Positions 39,148 through 49,045 of a stretch of 64,000 nt of DNA are shown in pieces (the stretch's first letter is position 1; every line of letters begins with the position of its first letter). The notes below the pieces were generated by a model, which saw only the letters and a program-made list of their open reading frames with translations, was not told the DNA's origin and searched no databases. Source of the DNA: Oryzias latipes (Eukaryota; Chordata; Actinopteri; Beloniformes; Adrianichthyidae); contig NC_019879.2 in the NCBI RefSeq assembly GCF_002234675.1, positions 26,534,773 to 26,598,772 of the forward strand. Direction: 5' to 3'. Both the position numbers and the translations under genes were made by a program.

Positions 39148-40258
39148 TTAGGGGTTTATTCAGACAGGACACATTTGGTCCGCTTAAAGTGAACCAGAGT
39201 TTGTTTCCCTCGACAATCTGGAACAAATTGTTAGTCTGAATACACCGAAGTGGGATCAGGAAACGCTCTTTCAGGACTTAAACAAGACCAAATTGAGCAG
39301 ACAATAGCTGCGTTTACATGGACAAAAGTAATAGGAAAGAGCGCCTGATCAGAAGAAAAATGCGTCATGTAAACACGCCGCTTGGAATACTCTTCCCCGA
39401 TCAGACTCGTTCAGATCGAGATAGGTGGGTTACGCCGATTGTTTATCCGATCGTGTTGCATGTAGACAGTTCATTCCGTGTGTCACTACTGCTCTGGTTT
39501 AACGTCATGCATAGACGGTGCGGTGCGTCAGAGAAAGCTTTGGAGCTCAAACAGGACCGGCCGGCTACTCCGTGCGAGTGAACCGTGTCTGTGAGCAGAG
39601 CAGCCGGACTTATAGGTTTGTGTTTGCGGACAGGAGGGGTGTGAGCTATTCAAGGCAGAAATGCCGCTCAGTCCTTAGAAACCGTTCAAACAATCATGTG
39701 GAATTGTGTTTCCAGTCGTGTCCCGACAATATAAAGGCTGATGTTATTCCCACATGTTTACGTGCAGCCAAGATGTAGATTGCAGCATTTCCCAAATAAA
39801 TTCTGTGGTCATCAAACAAGGCTAATGTTGTTAGCCTTTTCCTAACCTTTCTTCCAGCTCCGTTCTTCCACAAAAAAAAAGCACTGACCACACGGATTAA
39901 AAATAAAATGATGAGCAAACAGGCGCTTCGTAATATTCATAACAGTAATAAAAGCACGTTTGGAAGATAATCTCGTATCTTACCGAGCTGCTGCATAAAT
40001 GTCTATGACAACTCAGTTTGTTTACAACGGGACTCATTTCCTCTTCCGGTATTTTCAACACTACTGCGCATGCCGAAAGGATTTATTCCGACTGAAAGTG
40101 AGACCATGTGAACGTTTGTTATAAACGGAAAAAGTTTTCCTGGGCCCACGTACACGGTTGTTTTCTAATCCGACCATTGATCCGATCAAGATACTTTGCG
40201 CATGTAACCGCGGCTACTGTCCGGAACAAATGCTTTTTCTAGTCTGAATACACCCTAA
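39148..40258. mobile_element. MITE with TTAGGGtgTATTCAGAC ends, host of an inner element
   Basis: Left end 'ttaggggtttattcagacag' and reverse complement of the right end 'ttagggtgtattcagactag' are inverted repeats. A 'ggaacaaat..t..agtctgaatacacc' phrase occurs both in the left arm (39222-39246) and at the right end, so the left arm may contain a duplicated terminus. Interrupted at 39305-40216. Confidence 0.6.
39305..40216. mobile_element. Innermost DNA transposon with TAGCyGCGkTTACATG ends
   Basis: Left 'tagctgcgtttacatggaca' and reverse complement of right 'tagccgcggttacatgcgca' form imperfect inverted repeats over 912 bp. GATC/CCGATC-rich subterminal repeats are present at both sides. The ends resemble those of the 25574-26178 element. 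Open frames inside (39318-39581, 39518-39778 plus; 39694-39918 minus) have no domain that I recognise. No clear target duplication. Confidence 0.6.
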
Positions 40259-40715
40259 GACATAGTTTCTGTAGAGCGGCAGAAGCTCACTAAAAAATTC
40301 CCCTCTGTCTTGTGGGTGGGACTGTAGTTGTGGAGCAAGCCCGCTGCCTCTTCCCGTCACCTATAACTGAGAACTCCTTGTTTACACTCCGTCCGCTAGC
40401 TTACAGCCCCTCACGGTCCAACCTAACCTCAACAGTGCAACAAAAATGGCAATAATGCAGCCGTACGGCTTGGAGAAAAAGACGCACATGGATCTAGTCG
40501 TCTACAAGTGGATGCAGAGGAATGGAGCCGGGGGCCTGTGGCTCGTCCTGGGGTTTTTTTACATCACAAATTCGTTTTTTAAACAGCTTTTTTTTCTCTG
40601 CTCCTGATTGACTACAATTTGGATTAAAAGAAATACTCAGAATGCCATTTAACTTTAATTTTCTCCATCATCAGAAAAATGCCAAAGTATGTATAAAACA
40701 CCATTTCCATTTTTA

Positions 40716-42162
40716 AGAGAATGGAAAGACACCAGCAGACAAAGTCCTCAAGTGGATGGAGTCAAAGATACAGATTACACGGCATTCTTCACAGAGACGT
40801 TGCACAAGACGCCAAAACTCACGAGAGCAGACGCAGAAAATCCAAACACGGTTAGAAACAAGGGGAATCACTCGTTTAGCTGTTTGAAAGCTGCTTTTCA
40901 GTCCTGAAGATAAAAACAAAAACAAAATGAGAGCGTATATGTCCTCCATGAGGGCGTCAATCGTGATTTTTTTTCAGAGTGCTGTCCTTCCCTGCAGTCA
41001 TAGACACTGGGTCGCTCTTTATGTGCCAGTCCCCCCCCCCCACCCCCCCAGTTATTGATCGTCACCCAGTTAATCCACTTACTCGCTCTTCCTTTTTCCA
41101 CATCGACTCCAAATGCAAAAACCCAGCACACACATTCATGGGTCTGCTGTTAAAAAAGTTCTTGTGGTAGATGGGTCCAGGTATTCCTGGGAGCCCCCAT
41201 GACCCCCCCAACAACACTTTTGTGCCACGTGTGCCATGATACTCCAGCAATTAGCAATCAGGAGGCGACTACGGCGCAATCGCTCATTCATGAAAGTCAT
41301 TCTCAGACTAGCCTCTTTGGAAATTGGAAATAGATCTACTTTCTGCCCCCCCCCACCCCCCACCCCCCTGCAAAACCACCAGAACATTCAGAGCGCTGCA
41401 GCGCATATTTGCAAACCCCCAAAGCGTGCAAAGTGAGCGGATCACCATCCAGCGTGGAATTATACAAGCCGAGTCTTACACAAGCCCTTCCAAACATCAT
41501 GAGTATCTTCTCCGCCTCTGTATAAAGCCCGATGAATTTTAATCTCAACTCAGCAGACAGAAAAAGGCTGCTGATTGGCCAACACGACAGCCGATTGGTC
41601 ACCTAAATCAACAACCGGCTGAGGAAACAGGATGCTTGGAGGTTCGCAGGAAAAGTTCCCAAGATAAAGTAAATAACACCGGAGCAGAAACGCGCTGCTG
41701 AATACGCTTTCAGACCCAAAATAAGGGAAGGAAATCCCCTTTGTAATTAGAGCGCCGCTATCAGGAGCAGCGTTTATCTCTCCGCAGACAGACCACGGCT
41801 TTTCCTTTACCGCTGCTGTCCGTAAAATTGTTCCCACAAAGCTGGAGCCCCTCTCTGGGATCGGTTTATCCTGATCGGACACACAAGACGGCGAGAGCTG
41901 CCACACGGTCATTTCATCCCATACACACCTTCACATATCCAAACGGCCGTCCCGGGAGGACACGTCTGCCCAGGAGTGGAGTTTGACAGCCGTTTGGATC
42001 GGGATTCACAAGAGCTGCAGTCTTTCATTTAAAGTCGGCTCACAGAAGCCCAGAATGTAACTGATCTTTCTCGAAATGCTCCAATCGAAGCCTTCAGTCT
42101 TGTGTTTCAGACACTAGTAGTTGGTGAGAGCTGTCTTTGTTTTTTGCAGCCTCTCTCGGTAA
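40716..42162. other. Non-coding DNA with poly-C tracts
   Basis: C-runs at 41031-41049 and 41346-41368 explain the proline- or glycine-rich false frames here. No gene recognised. Confidence 0.5.
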
Positions 42163-42352
42163 ATGAGTCGAGCCCCTGTTGCTTTCTACCTCCTCATCAG
42201 CTCCAACCCCGAGGACAAGCTTTTTATAGTGCCCTGCATCCCCGTGACGGGCACCAGCATCAGGATTTACACAACGGTGCCCACGGGCTGGGGCAACATG
42301 CCGATCGATGCCAGAGGTTGGCAAGTGCACGCGGGACTGAGTGAAGGTGATG
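42163..42352 (+). other. Coding-like open frame, unidentified candidate exon
   Basis: The frame from the ATG at 42163 has a strikingly coding-like codon pattern for about 60 codons, with C or G in most third positions (for example ctc ctc atc agc tcc aac ccc gag gac aag). A good acceptor (pyrimidine run ending TTTTTTGCAG, 42150) lies just upstream, but an in-frame TAA immediately precedes the ATG. After about 63 codons the frame becomes low-complexity; a GAAG|GTGATG junction there could be a donor. The product is not recognised. It could be the mirror of a minus-strand exon, or a chance frame. Confidence 0.25.
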
Positions 42353-42829
42353 GACACCCCCTCTCCCCGTCGCCCAGGGCTCCCAAAACACAGGAGGCTG
42401 ACTGAGAAGCTGAGGGTGGTCTGCTCCCGCGTGGACAGCTGCAGATCCTCCTCATCCTCCAGCCATTCATCCCATTCAAAGTCAGAACACAAAAGTGCAG
42501 TCGGCCCCTTTAAAACGCAGCTTTGCCAAGGTTGCCTGCACGGATTCAGCTGACTGCAGCAGCTGCATTTTGCTAAAACCTCCATTCCTCACTTCAACTC
42601 AGCAAATGAGCCTTTTTATGCTGTGGGCATGCAGTCAGCAGAAAGCTGCTGCTGCTGAGACTGAGGCTGTCACTCACTCCTGTGATGCTCCAGAGCTCCC
42701 AGTCCCACATTCGCACTTCAAACAATTAAGATCAAGTTGTGCACAGAGGTGCGCGTGCAGCTTTTTTGGCTTTTCTCTAAAGAAACATTGTCATCCTTAA
42801 TAGATCTGGTGTGTTTGTGGAGACCCCAC

Positions 42830-43400
42830 TTCTCGCTGCGCGTGAACGGCGTGTTCTCTCTCCCACGCTGCGCGTCTTTCTGCGCATTTTCCGCGCATAC
42901 ATGCGCCATATCACTGCGGCAGCAGCTAGCAGCGCTCTCTCGTGTCACGGTTCCGCCGTTAATTGAGCGAGCGCGTTGCGCACCCCCCCCCCCCCCCTCC
43001 CCTGCCCCCCAAGATGTACCGGAGGAGGGGGGGGGGGGTAAACAGCGGGACGCGTTCTTGTCAATGCCACAGTTTTGTGATGTCGCGAGGATTACCAGCC
43101 TTTTATTATATAAACACGACCGGAACCCACACAACGCATTAGCGTGTTTCACCTCCCGCAGCCACAGAATCTGACACCGTGACGGCTACTCACGGAGGGC
43201 AGGTCGGGATGTTCCGCGCGCGGGGAGCTGTTCTCGGCCGCCTCAAATAACAGGCGGCGGTCCGTTTTCCATCCGCGTCGTCGCTGCCGGTGGGGAAAGA
43301 TGAACACAGGCTGAGAGCGGCTGTACGGTCGCATGCACTGCAGTGTCGGCCCCCTTCTTCGGCTACGAAGCTTGTTTTGTTGATGGTGACGGGAGTGCAG
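42830..43400. promoter_or_regulatory. CpG-rich promoter-like segment
   Basis: CpG dinucleotides are far denser here than in the surrounding 40 kb (for example 42836-42985 and 43180-43340), in a generally AT-rich region. A TATATAA lies at about 43108. A poly-C and a poly-G run (42981-43037) sit inside. CpG islands mark many vertebrate promoters. The transcript served is not certain; a minus-strand first exon is the best candidate. Confidence 0.55.
43194..43334 (-). CDS. Candidate first coding exon, unidentified
   Basis: Within the CpG-rich segment, the minus strand has an ATG at 43334 and 47 open codons rich in Arg, Pro and Glu, ending exactly in phase 0 at a strong donor (TCC|GTGAGT, donor at 43193). 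The start context is weak (T at -3). No second exon is identified to the left, so the gene would have a long first intron or the open frame may be 5' UTR. The protein family is not recognised. Confidence 0.3.
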
Positions 43401-43493
43401 TTTTACTGACCCCTAGCGGTGCGGAGGGGTAGCCGCTTCAGAGCAGCCGGGCTCACTTCTCTGAGCATGCTCAGTCACCAGCAGAGGGATTTG

Positions 43494-43507
43494 TCGCCAT
43501 CTGCTGG
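43494..43507 (-). promoter_or_regulatory. CTCF-like motif
   Basis: On the minus strand the 14-mer CCAGCAGATGGCGA matches the vertebrate CTCF core CCASYAGRKGGCRS at 13 of 14 positions. It lies about 100 bp outside the CpG-rich segment. This is a motif match only. Confidence 0.4.
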
Positions 43508-43519
43508 ACAAATACGGAA

Positions 43520-43740
43520 CTCATTTAAAGTTAAAAATAAAAATGGTGTTTGTAACATGTTCTTGTAGCATTTTCTTATGATGGAAGACACGTATAAAAA
43601 AATTAAGATTAAAGCTGTTTTTATGAGTATTTATTTATTCATATCGTGGAAAATCAGGAGCAGACTAAAAAGTGAAAAAGCTTGTAGTTGTAAGCAAACA
43701 AACCCTTGTAGACAATTTAAAGTTGAGTTGTAGAGTATCC
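43520..43740 (+). repeat. AAAGtCCCACTC MITE, 5' part only
   Basis: Contains 'aaaaatggtgtttgtaacat', 'gttcttgtagca', 'gatggaagacacgtataaaa' and 'gagtatttatttattcatat' in family order, then stops before the middle of the element. Confidence 0.55.
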
Positions 43741-43747
43741 CAAGTTG

Positions 43748-44045
43748 GTGGTAGGGTTATGGTATGGGCAGACAGAGGTTATGGATGAAAACCAACACAG
43801 ATGCATTTAATTAATGGCATTCTGAATGCACAGAGATGTCGTAATGAGATCCTGAGGCCCACTCCAGCTCCTGCCAAAATCCAGCAACTCTGTGCAGTCA
43901 TTGAAGAGGAGAGGACCTACATTCCACAGGCAACAATCAACAGCCTAATCAACTCTATGCAAAGGAAATTGTTGCACTGCATGAGGCTTATGATGGCCAC
44001 GCCAGATACTGAACAGTTTTCCAATCAAACAAAATGGCATGTTTC
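43748..44045 (+). pseudogene. Tc1-like transposase remnant
   Basis: Tc1/mariner transposases cut and paste their element at TA sites. The frame at 43801-44121 begins in the Leu-Asn-Ala-Gln-Arg ... Glu-Ile-Leu-Arg-Pro segment that lies in the catalytic region. It then jumps directly to the C-terminal helix region (Ile-Gln-Gln-Leu, followed by Ile-Pro-Gln-Ala-Thr-Ile-Asn-Ser-Leu-Ile-Asn-Ser-Met). The stretch between these, which carries the later catalytic acidic residues, is missing. Upstream sequence (from about 43748) reads as the preceding part with frame changes. Internal deletion and loss of the N-terminus make this inactive. Confidence 0.75.
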
Positions 44046-44073
44046 AGAGTGGTATTTTACTGTGGCCAGTCTA

Positions 44074-44417
44074 AGGCTGTGTCCAAATTGGAGGGCTGCA
44101 TTCTTCCTGTGCTGTATTTGAAGACTGCTTACGCCACAGCGCCGAAACAAATGCTGTCTAAGTTCAACGACTCCTTCAAATGCAGCCATTAAAAACAGCT
44201 TTCGGTTTGGTCTGGTGTATCCTTCTGTGCTGTCCATATCTCAAGATGCATTGCGGTCGAACCCGGAGATTTACTGACAACAATGGTGGACTGTGAAGCG
44301 GGACCCGCAGTTGGAGATAATCACCTCCAAGATTAAAGGTTGGATCAAATAAGCCAGGAAAATTTTGAGCTCCATGCCTGGTTCACTACTCTTAAGTGAG
44401 AATTCGGACACAGCTCA
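44074..44417. mobile_element. MITE with GGCTGTGTCCgAATT ends
   Basis: Left 'aggctgtgtccaaattggag' and reverse complement of the right end 'gagctgtgtccgaattctca' are inverted repeats. 344 bp, non-coding, directly after the Tc1 remnant. Confidence 0.7.
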
Positions 44418-45588
44418 AATTTCATACTTTTCCACAAAATGACCACCAAGCCATAGATCCTGTGGCCATCCCATGATCATTTTTAAAAACATTCTTTACA
44501 TATTTCCAGAAACATGTCTTTTGGTTTTCTTAGTGGATTTAAAACATTTTTTTGAGCCCCATAAAGAGATTTCTGGCCCCAGATATTTTTTTGGCTATTT
44601 CTCCTGCTGTGATGGTTCTTTCAATTTGTTAAAAATTCATTTTCATCAGATACTAGATTTTAGATTTTGAATATGAAATTATCACTCAAAGGCACAGTAT
44701 GAAGGGAGAATTAAAAAAAAAAACAACCTGGTCCTTGCAGTCCAGGACTGCTGCAGGACAGAATAGTTAGTCCAACTATATCCGGGTGGCCAAAGTACAG
44801 TAATTAAGCCATTCTAACGGAAACACGGCAGGTTGTAGTTTGTCGGATGGACTCAAACTTCAAGAAAATACTGAAGCTGTATTCTTTATGTTAAGTGGCA
44901 GCTTGATATCAAACGGGCTTGTGGCTTTTGAACCGTTTGCAGCACTGGGTTTATAGATAACATAAAAACAGGCTAACAGGCTGATGCAAGCTTTCTGTGT
45001 TCCTGGATGCATCTCTCTCTACCTCACTGCTCATTTGCCAGAGTTTACCACTAATGTATGGCATTTAAAGAGTCTGTAGTCACATTTGAAAATGGAGCGG
45101 TTACAAAAAACAGAGTGCAAAACAGAGGATGAAGTTTAACAGTTAAGCACCGTCTTTGTTCAGGAGAGGGCATTTTTGTTTGAGCACAAGACATCCAGTC
45201 AGAAATTAAACAAAGACACAATTTCATTGTTTTTCTGTCACATTTAGTCATTAAGTGTTTTCTGTGTGTGTGCATATTTCACATGCATGCTACAAACAAT
45301 AGGCAGGTTTTGGCTGTACATTTGCACCGGTAGATCATTCTGTGCAGGACAATTTGACCCAAATCTAACAGAGTAACAAAAACGGAGAAAACCCACTTTT
45401 AGAAACAGCTTTAAAGGCCTACAATTTTTTTAAAGATTTCCCCTAAGTTATACTTTAATTCAACAGCGAACAAAGATTTATGAGGAGAGAGATCACACAT
45501 AATTGGAAAATAAAATGAAACAAAAGCACAAAGGATGGTGGCAAACAGTCTGCACATTTCTGATTCTGGCAGTGACCATGCGCAACAG
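44418..45588. other. Non-coding DNA 3' of odorant receptor 1
   Basis: AT-rich, no gene recognised. I see no homology to the DNA 3' of the second receptor, so the duplicated unit ends near the receptor stop codon. Confidence 0.5.
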
Positions 45589-46509
45589 TCACTTCGATCT
45601 AAATGTGGTGAGTTTGGCTATTTTTCTTTGAATTTTAGTCAACTTGAAGCCATAAATGAGAGGATTCATGATGGGAGGTATGAGCAGAAACTCCATGGCT
45701 ATGAAGTTTTGGAAGATTTGGTCTAAATTTTTGGAGGTAAGTCGCATGTTCATGAGATCAAAGAGAATAGTCACCAGGAAGGTGATGAGGGAGACCAGGT
45801 GAGGCACACAAGTCTGCATGAACTTTGCTCGATTTTCAATTGAATTCATGCAAGTTTTAACAAGATACATATAAGACCAGACAATAAATAAACCATGACA
45901 TACGTAGATAATTATTGTCATGTTAGCAACTATGTTGTTTGCGGTTGTATCTTCCTGTGGACAAGCAAGCCTGACGATACTCCAGTTCACACAGAAGAGT
46001 CTGGACAGATGAGGGCTGCACAACTTCAGCCTGGAAGTCAGAAAAACATTCAGACCCATGATGCAGAAGGGTGTAAACCAAGAAAAACACACCAACAGAA
46101 CAACATTCTGCTTAGACATGCGAAAGTGGTACTCCAGCGGGCGGCATATGGCCACGTATCTGTCATACGCCATCACTGAGAGAATGGACAGATCACTGCA
46201 AGCAAAGGAGTACATGACCTGAGCCTGAATCAAGCATCCATAGTAAGATATCATATGAACAGGTGACAACAAATCCCACAGAAATTTAGGGTAGAAACCT
46301 GTGGTCCCATAAAGCCCATTTATGCAAAAAGCACACAGCAGAATGTACATGGGTTCATGGAGGCTCTTATCCAAGATGATAATGATGACAAGAGAGACAT
46401 TCACCAGAAGAATCAAGCAGTAACAAAGTAGACTGAGAACAAAAAGAGTGGGTCTGTGAACCCTCGTTTCGTTCAGACCTGACAGAAAAATCACAGAGAG
46501 GTTATTCAT
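45589..46509 (-). CDS. Odorant receptor, teleost delta-like, copy 1
   Basis: Seven-helix G-protein-coupled receptor for odorants, expected in the ciliary membrane of olfactory neurons and coupling to Golf. The frame is 306 residues, intronless, the usual length. Visible: N-glycosylation site Asn13-Glu-Thr; TM1 about 23-46; TM2 57-79; conserved Cys92 at the start of TM3; the family motif MAYDRYVAIC at 113-122; further extracellular cysteines at 164, 173 and 183; TM5 about 193-216; the KFMQTCVPHL segment at 229-238 entering TM6; and PPIMNPLIYG at 278-287 in TM7. The FYPKFLWDLLS segment (72-82) and the long basic tail resemble fish delta-group receptors; that subgroup call is from memory of the family. 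Full length and unbroken, so probably functional. A close tandem copy lies at 49873-50793. Confidence 0.93.
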   Translation of the reverse strand: MNNLSVIFLSGLNETRVHRPTLFVLSLLCYCLILLVNVSLVIIIILDKSLHEPMYILLCAFCINGLYGTTGFYPKFLWDLLSPVHMISYYGCLIQAQVMYSFACSDLSILSVMAYDRYVAICRPLEYHFRMSKQNVVLLVCFSWFTPFCIMGLNVFLTSRLKLCSPHLSRLFCVNWSIVRLACPQEDTTANNIVANMTIIIYVCHGLFIVWSYMYLVKTCMNSIENRAKFMQTCVPHLVSLITFLVTILFDLMNMRLTSKNLDQIFQNFIAMEFLLIPPIMNPLIYGFKLTKIQRKIAKLTTFRSK

Positions 46510-46721
46510 CCTTGTTCCTTTGTTCCTCCAAAGGAAACCTCCTCTGATGTTGGTCCTTACACTGCTTTTCAGTCTGGTTTAGTATCAGCAACACCTGAGC
46601 TTAGACGGTAAGGAGACCAATCAGCTCTTCCAGCCCGTTCTGCACTCTGATTGGATGGAAGCTTCCTGCGCTGTAAAAATCACAGGAGATTTTTCTACAC
46701 CAAGACCTGGATGAGGAAGAC

Positions 46722-46790
<69 letters not shown>

Positions 46791-46925
46791 GGCAGACAGA
46801 CAGACAGACAGACAGACAGACACACAGACAGACACACAGACAGACAGACCGACCGACCAATTGACCCTGAAATGAAATTCAAAAGAGTAGGTGAAGAACA
46901 AAAGTACCGCAGAATACCCTCGCAA
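46510..46925 (-). repeat. Receptor upstream segment with long (CAGA)n
   Basis: DNA upstream of receptor copy 1, nearly identical to 50794-51120 upstream of copy 2 (for example 'ctgagcttagacggtaagga' in both). It contains a (CAGA)n microsatellite of about 32 units at about 46720-46850 with CAGG and CACA variants. The long Cys-Leu-Ser-Val or Asp-Arg-Gln-Thr frames here are translations of the microsatellite. Confidence 0.85.
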
Positions 46926-47085
46926 AGCTTCTGCCTGTGCCGGTCCCCAGCCTGGATAAAATACAGGCTTTTGTCAGAAAGGGCATCCAGTCATTTCTGC
47001 CAAACCACCTGTGCGACTCAGTGAAAGCCGATTCGCTGTGGCGACCCCTGAGGGAAAGTGCTGAAAGGTCAACAAAAACAATAAA
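46925..47085 (+). mobile_element. tRNA-derived SINE fragment
   Basis: Reads 'gtgccggtccccagcctgga', 'gtcagaaagggcatccagtc' and 'gctgtggcgacccctgaggg', the body of the SINE seen at 24027-24247. The tRNA head is missing. It is absent from the corresponding place in receptor copy 2. Confidence 0.65.
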
Positions 47086-47283
47086 TACAGATAGACGTGA
47101 TGTTCAGATGTAAAGAGGTATATTGCTATATTGACCCCTGTACACCACCTCAAGCTGCTGCTACCTTAACCCTCCAACACCAGGGATGTCGCACTTTGAA
47201 ACGCCATAAATCTTTGACTGTGAATTTGAGGATTCTAGCATGGAGAAATTTGGCTTTTCACATTGACTTGCAACATATTACTA

Positions 47284-48243
47284 ACTTAAAGGGTGGCAGT
47301 GGCTCAGGCGGTGGAGCAGGTCGTCCAGTGATCGAAAGGTTGGCGGTTTGATTCCCGCTTCCCCCAGCCAACTGTCCCAGTGTCCTTGGGCAAGACACTT
47401 CACCCTCCTTGCCTCCAGTGTGTCTCCACTGGTGTGTGAATGTGTATGAATGTCCCTGTGATGAAACTGGATTCTCTAGAAAGGACTGTATTGTATTAGT
47501 TCGTAACCCCGTCAGTTTCTTGCACACAGAAATAATTTATAATGACTCAGAGACAAAACTTATCTTTTGTAGATTTACTCCGCACAAAGACCACAGATTT
47601 GTACGCAGGGTTACAGACAGATGAACAAGGTGCATTCAAAGTCCGAACAAAGGAGTTCAGAAAAAGGCTTGGCATATATACTTTGCATTTGCGTATTCAG
47701 AACCTCATTCGATGGCTCATGGTGTGAAAAACCCACCCACAGACTGTTGCAGGCTAGATGTTCGAAGGTCAGAGCACCTAAAGTGTCAGATCTCTCTGAC
47801 GTTATCACAGACATTTGCCAGAACGCATACACCAGAACACACAAAGATGAAAAGGGAGGATGTTAAAGGAATGTTTGCGAGACAATAGTCTTGATTGTGC
47901 TCTGTCTGGAGTGTAATATAATTTTGAGATGATAATACATAGTGAATCGAGTTTAAGTCATTAATGTGATAAAAGGTAAAAGTTAGTATAATAAAATATA
48001 AAAGGGAGTCTCTAACTATTCTGTTTCTAATCACTCCTAACAGTCCCGGTGATGGTCAGAGGGGCCGTAGGTGAGAACTGGCAGCCACGCCTCTGTCAGT
48101 CTGCCCCAGGGCAGCTGTGGCTACATCAGTAGTTACCATCACCAAGTATGAATGAAGAGTGAATGAATAATGGACACACTGTAAGCGCTTTGAGCGTCCG
48201 GAAAAGCGCAGAAAGATCCAATCCATTATTATTATTATTATTA
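47284..48243 (+). mobile_element. tRNA-derived SINE (type B) interrupted by a solo LTR
   Basis: The head 'ggtggcagtggctcaggcgg' with 'tggagcaggtcgtccagtg' and a B-box 'ggtttgattccc' is tRNA-like. The body includes 'agtgtccttgggcaagacac' up to 47456. The SINE resumes at 48043 with 'gatggtcagaggggccgtag' and ends in 'gcgctttgagcgtcc', then 'aaaagcgc' and an (ATT)n tail at 48226-48243. The gap is the LTR insertion. Confidence 0.85.
47457..48042. mobile_element. Solo LTR (TGTG...AACA) with 5-bp target duplication
   Basis: A 586-bp insert starting TGTGATGAAA and ending CTCCTAACA splits the SINE and is flanked by the direct repeat GTCCC (47452-47456 and 48043-48047). TG...CA ends and a 5-bp duplication fit an LTR left by recombination of an LTR retrotransposon. 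Orientation is uncertain; a TATATA at 47675 followed on the minus strand by a possible R/U5 favours minus. No internal coding region remains. Confidence 0.78.
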
Positions 48244-48269
48244 ACAGTGTTGCGCAAAGCTACTTTTCT

Positions 48270-49045
48270 CCACTTGAGAATCTACTGGATTTACGTTAAC
48301 TGCATAAACAGTTGAAGAGTTACAGTACAGAAAAAATATCAACACTGGAGTTAAAGCTCCAGTGTTAAAGGGTTAAAGGGGCAATCAGATCCAACACTGC
48401 AGGGCTCTGAGTGTGTGTGTGTGTGTGTGTGTGTTTGGGCACAACAAAGTTACGTCTCCCTCAACTTGAAGGTCAGATTAGATAACAATACTCCCTCAGG
48501 CCTTGAATGATCTGAAGAGTGTGTTCCCGTTTTTGGTTTTGATCATATTCTGGTTTGAGTTGTCCCCCTGTCAGTCACACCAGGTAAAGGTTGATGAGTT
48601 CTTTGGCTTCAGTGTCTTTAAGTGTCTGATTTTCAGTTTTTTATTGTCAGGTCATCTGTCTGGCCCCCTTTTGTTACTCCTTTACTGTACTGAGAAATAA
48701 ACAGCTGTTACGTAGTCTTTCTGTATAAACTGACCAATCAGATGCGTCAATAAAAGTAGGAGGCGCATGCTAGCCGTCCCTCATGTCCAACATTTTGATC
48801 TGCTGGTTCAAAACTTTAGACACATATTGTGCAGGCCGCTTTCAAGTGCGTAGAGATGTAGCCTTCCAACAAGCTCGCTCCTGATTGGTGAGAGTGGTTG
48901 CCATTGAAACTTGGACTCAGACCAATAATTAATGATGTCTGGCTCCAATATGGTAGTGTCTGTATTGTGAAAAAATGGTGATTGAATTAATTTCATTTTG
49001 CTAGAGCCGGAAGTAAACCATTTCCTACCGTCACACTCACTCAGT
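48270..49045. repeat. Receptor-cluster spacer, copy 1
   Basis: Closely similar to 51130-51858. Shared phrases include 'gaagagttacagtacagaaa', 'caacactgcagggctctg', 'ctccctcaggccttgaatga' and 'cctaccgtcacactcactca'. A (GT)n run at 48411-48434 lies inside. This is the part of the tandem unit upstream of the receptor; see findings for the paired short frames. Confidence 0.85.

Larger units (their letters stand above)
39042..40715 (-). mobile_element. AAAGtCCCACTC MITE split by nested elements
   Basis: The minus-orientation left end ('aaatcccactccgatcatct', 'cccagtggtcttt', 'ttaagccatttttagcca') stops at 39147. The same element resumes at 40259 with 'gacatagtttctgtagagcg', 'agcttacagcccctcacg' and 'ctccatcatcagaaaaatgc'. 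Between the halves sits a 1.1-kb insertion (39148-40258), which itself holds another element. Confidence 0.65.

Noticed and set aside
40898..41602. Gly- or Pro-rich frames on both strands.
   Set aside because: They arise from C-runs near 41031-41049 and 41346-41368.
42094..42585. 163-codon minus-strand frame as a gene.
   Set aside because: Codon use fits the opposite strand better in its left half and the rest is low-complexity acidic and basic sequence.
46601..46925. Long Cys-Leu-Ser-Val-Cys and Asp-Arg-Gln-Thr repeat frames.
   Set aside because: They are translations of the (CAGA)n microsatellite in several frames.
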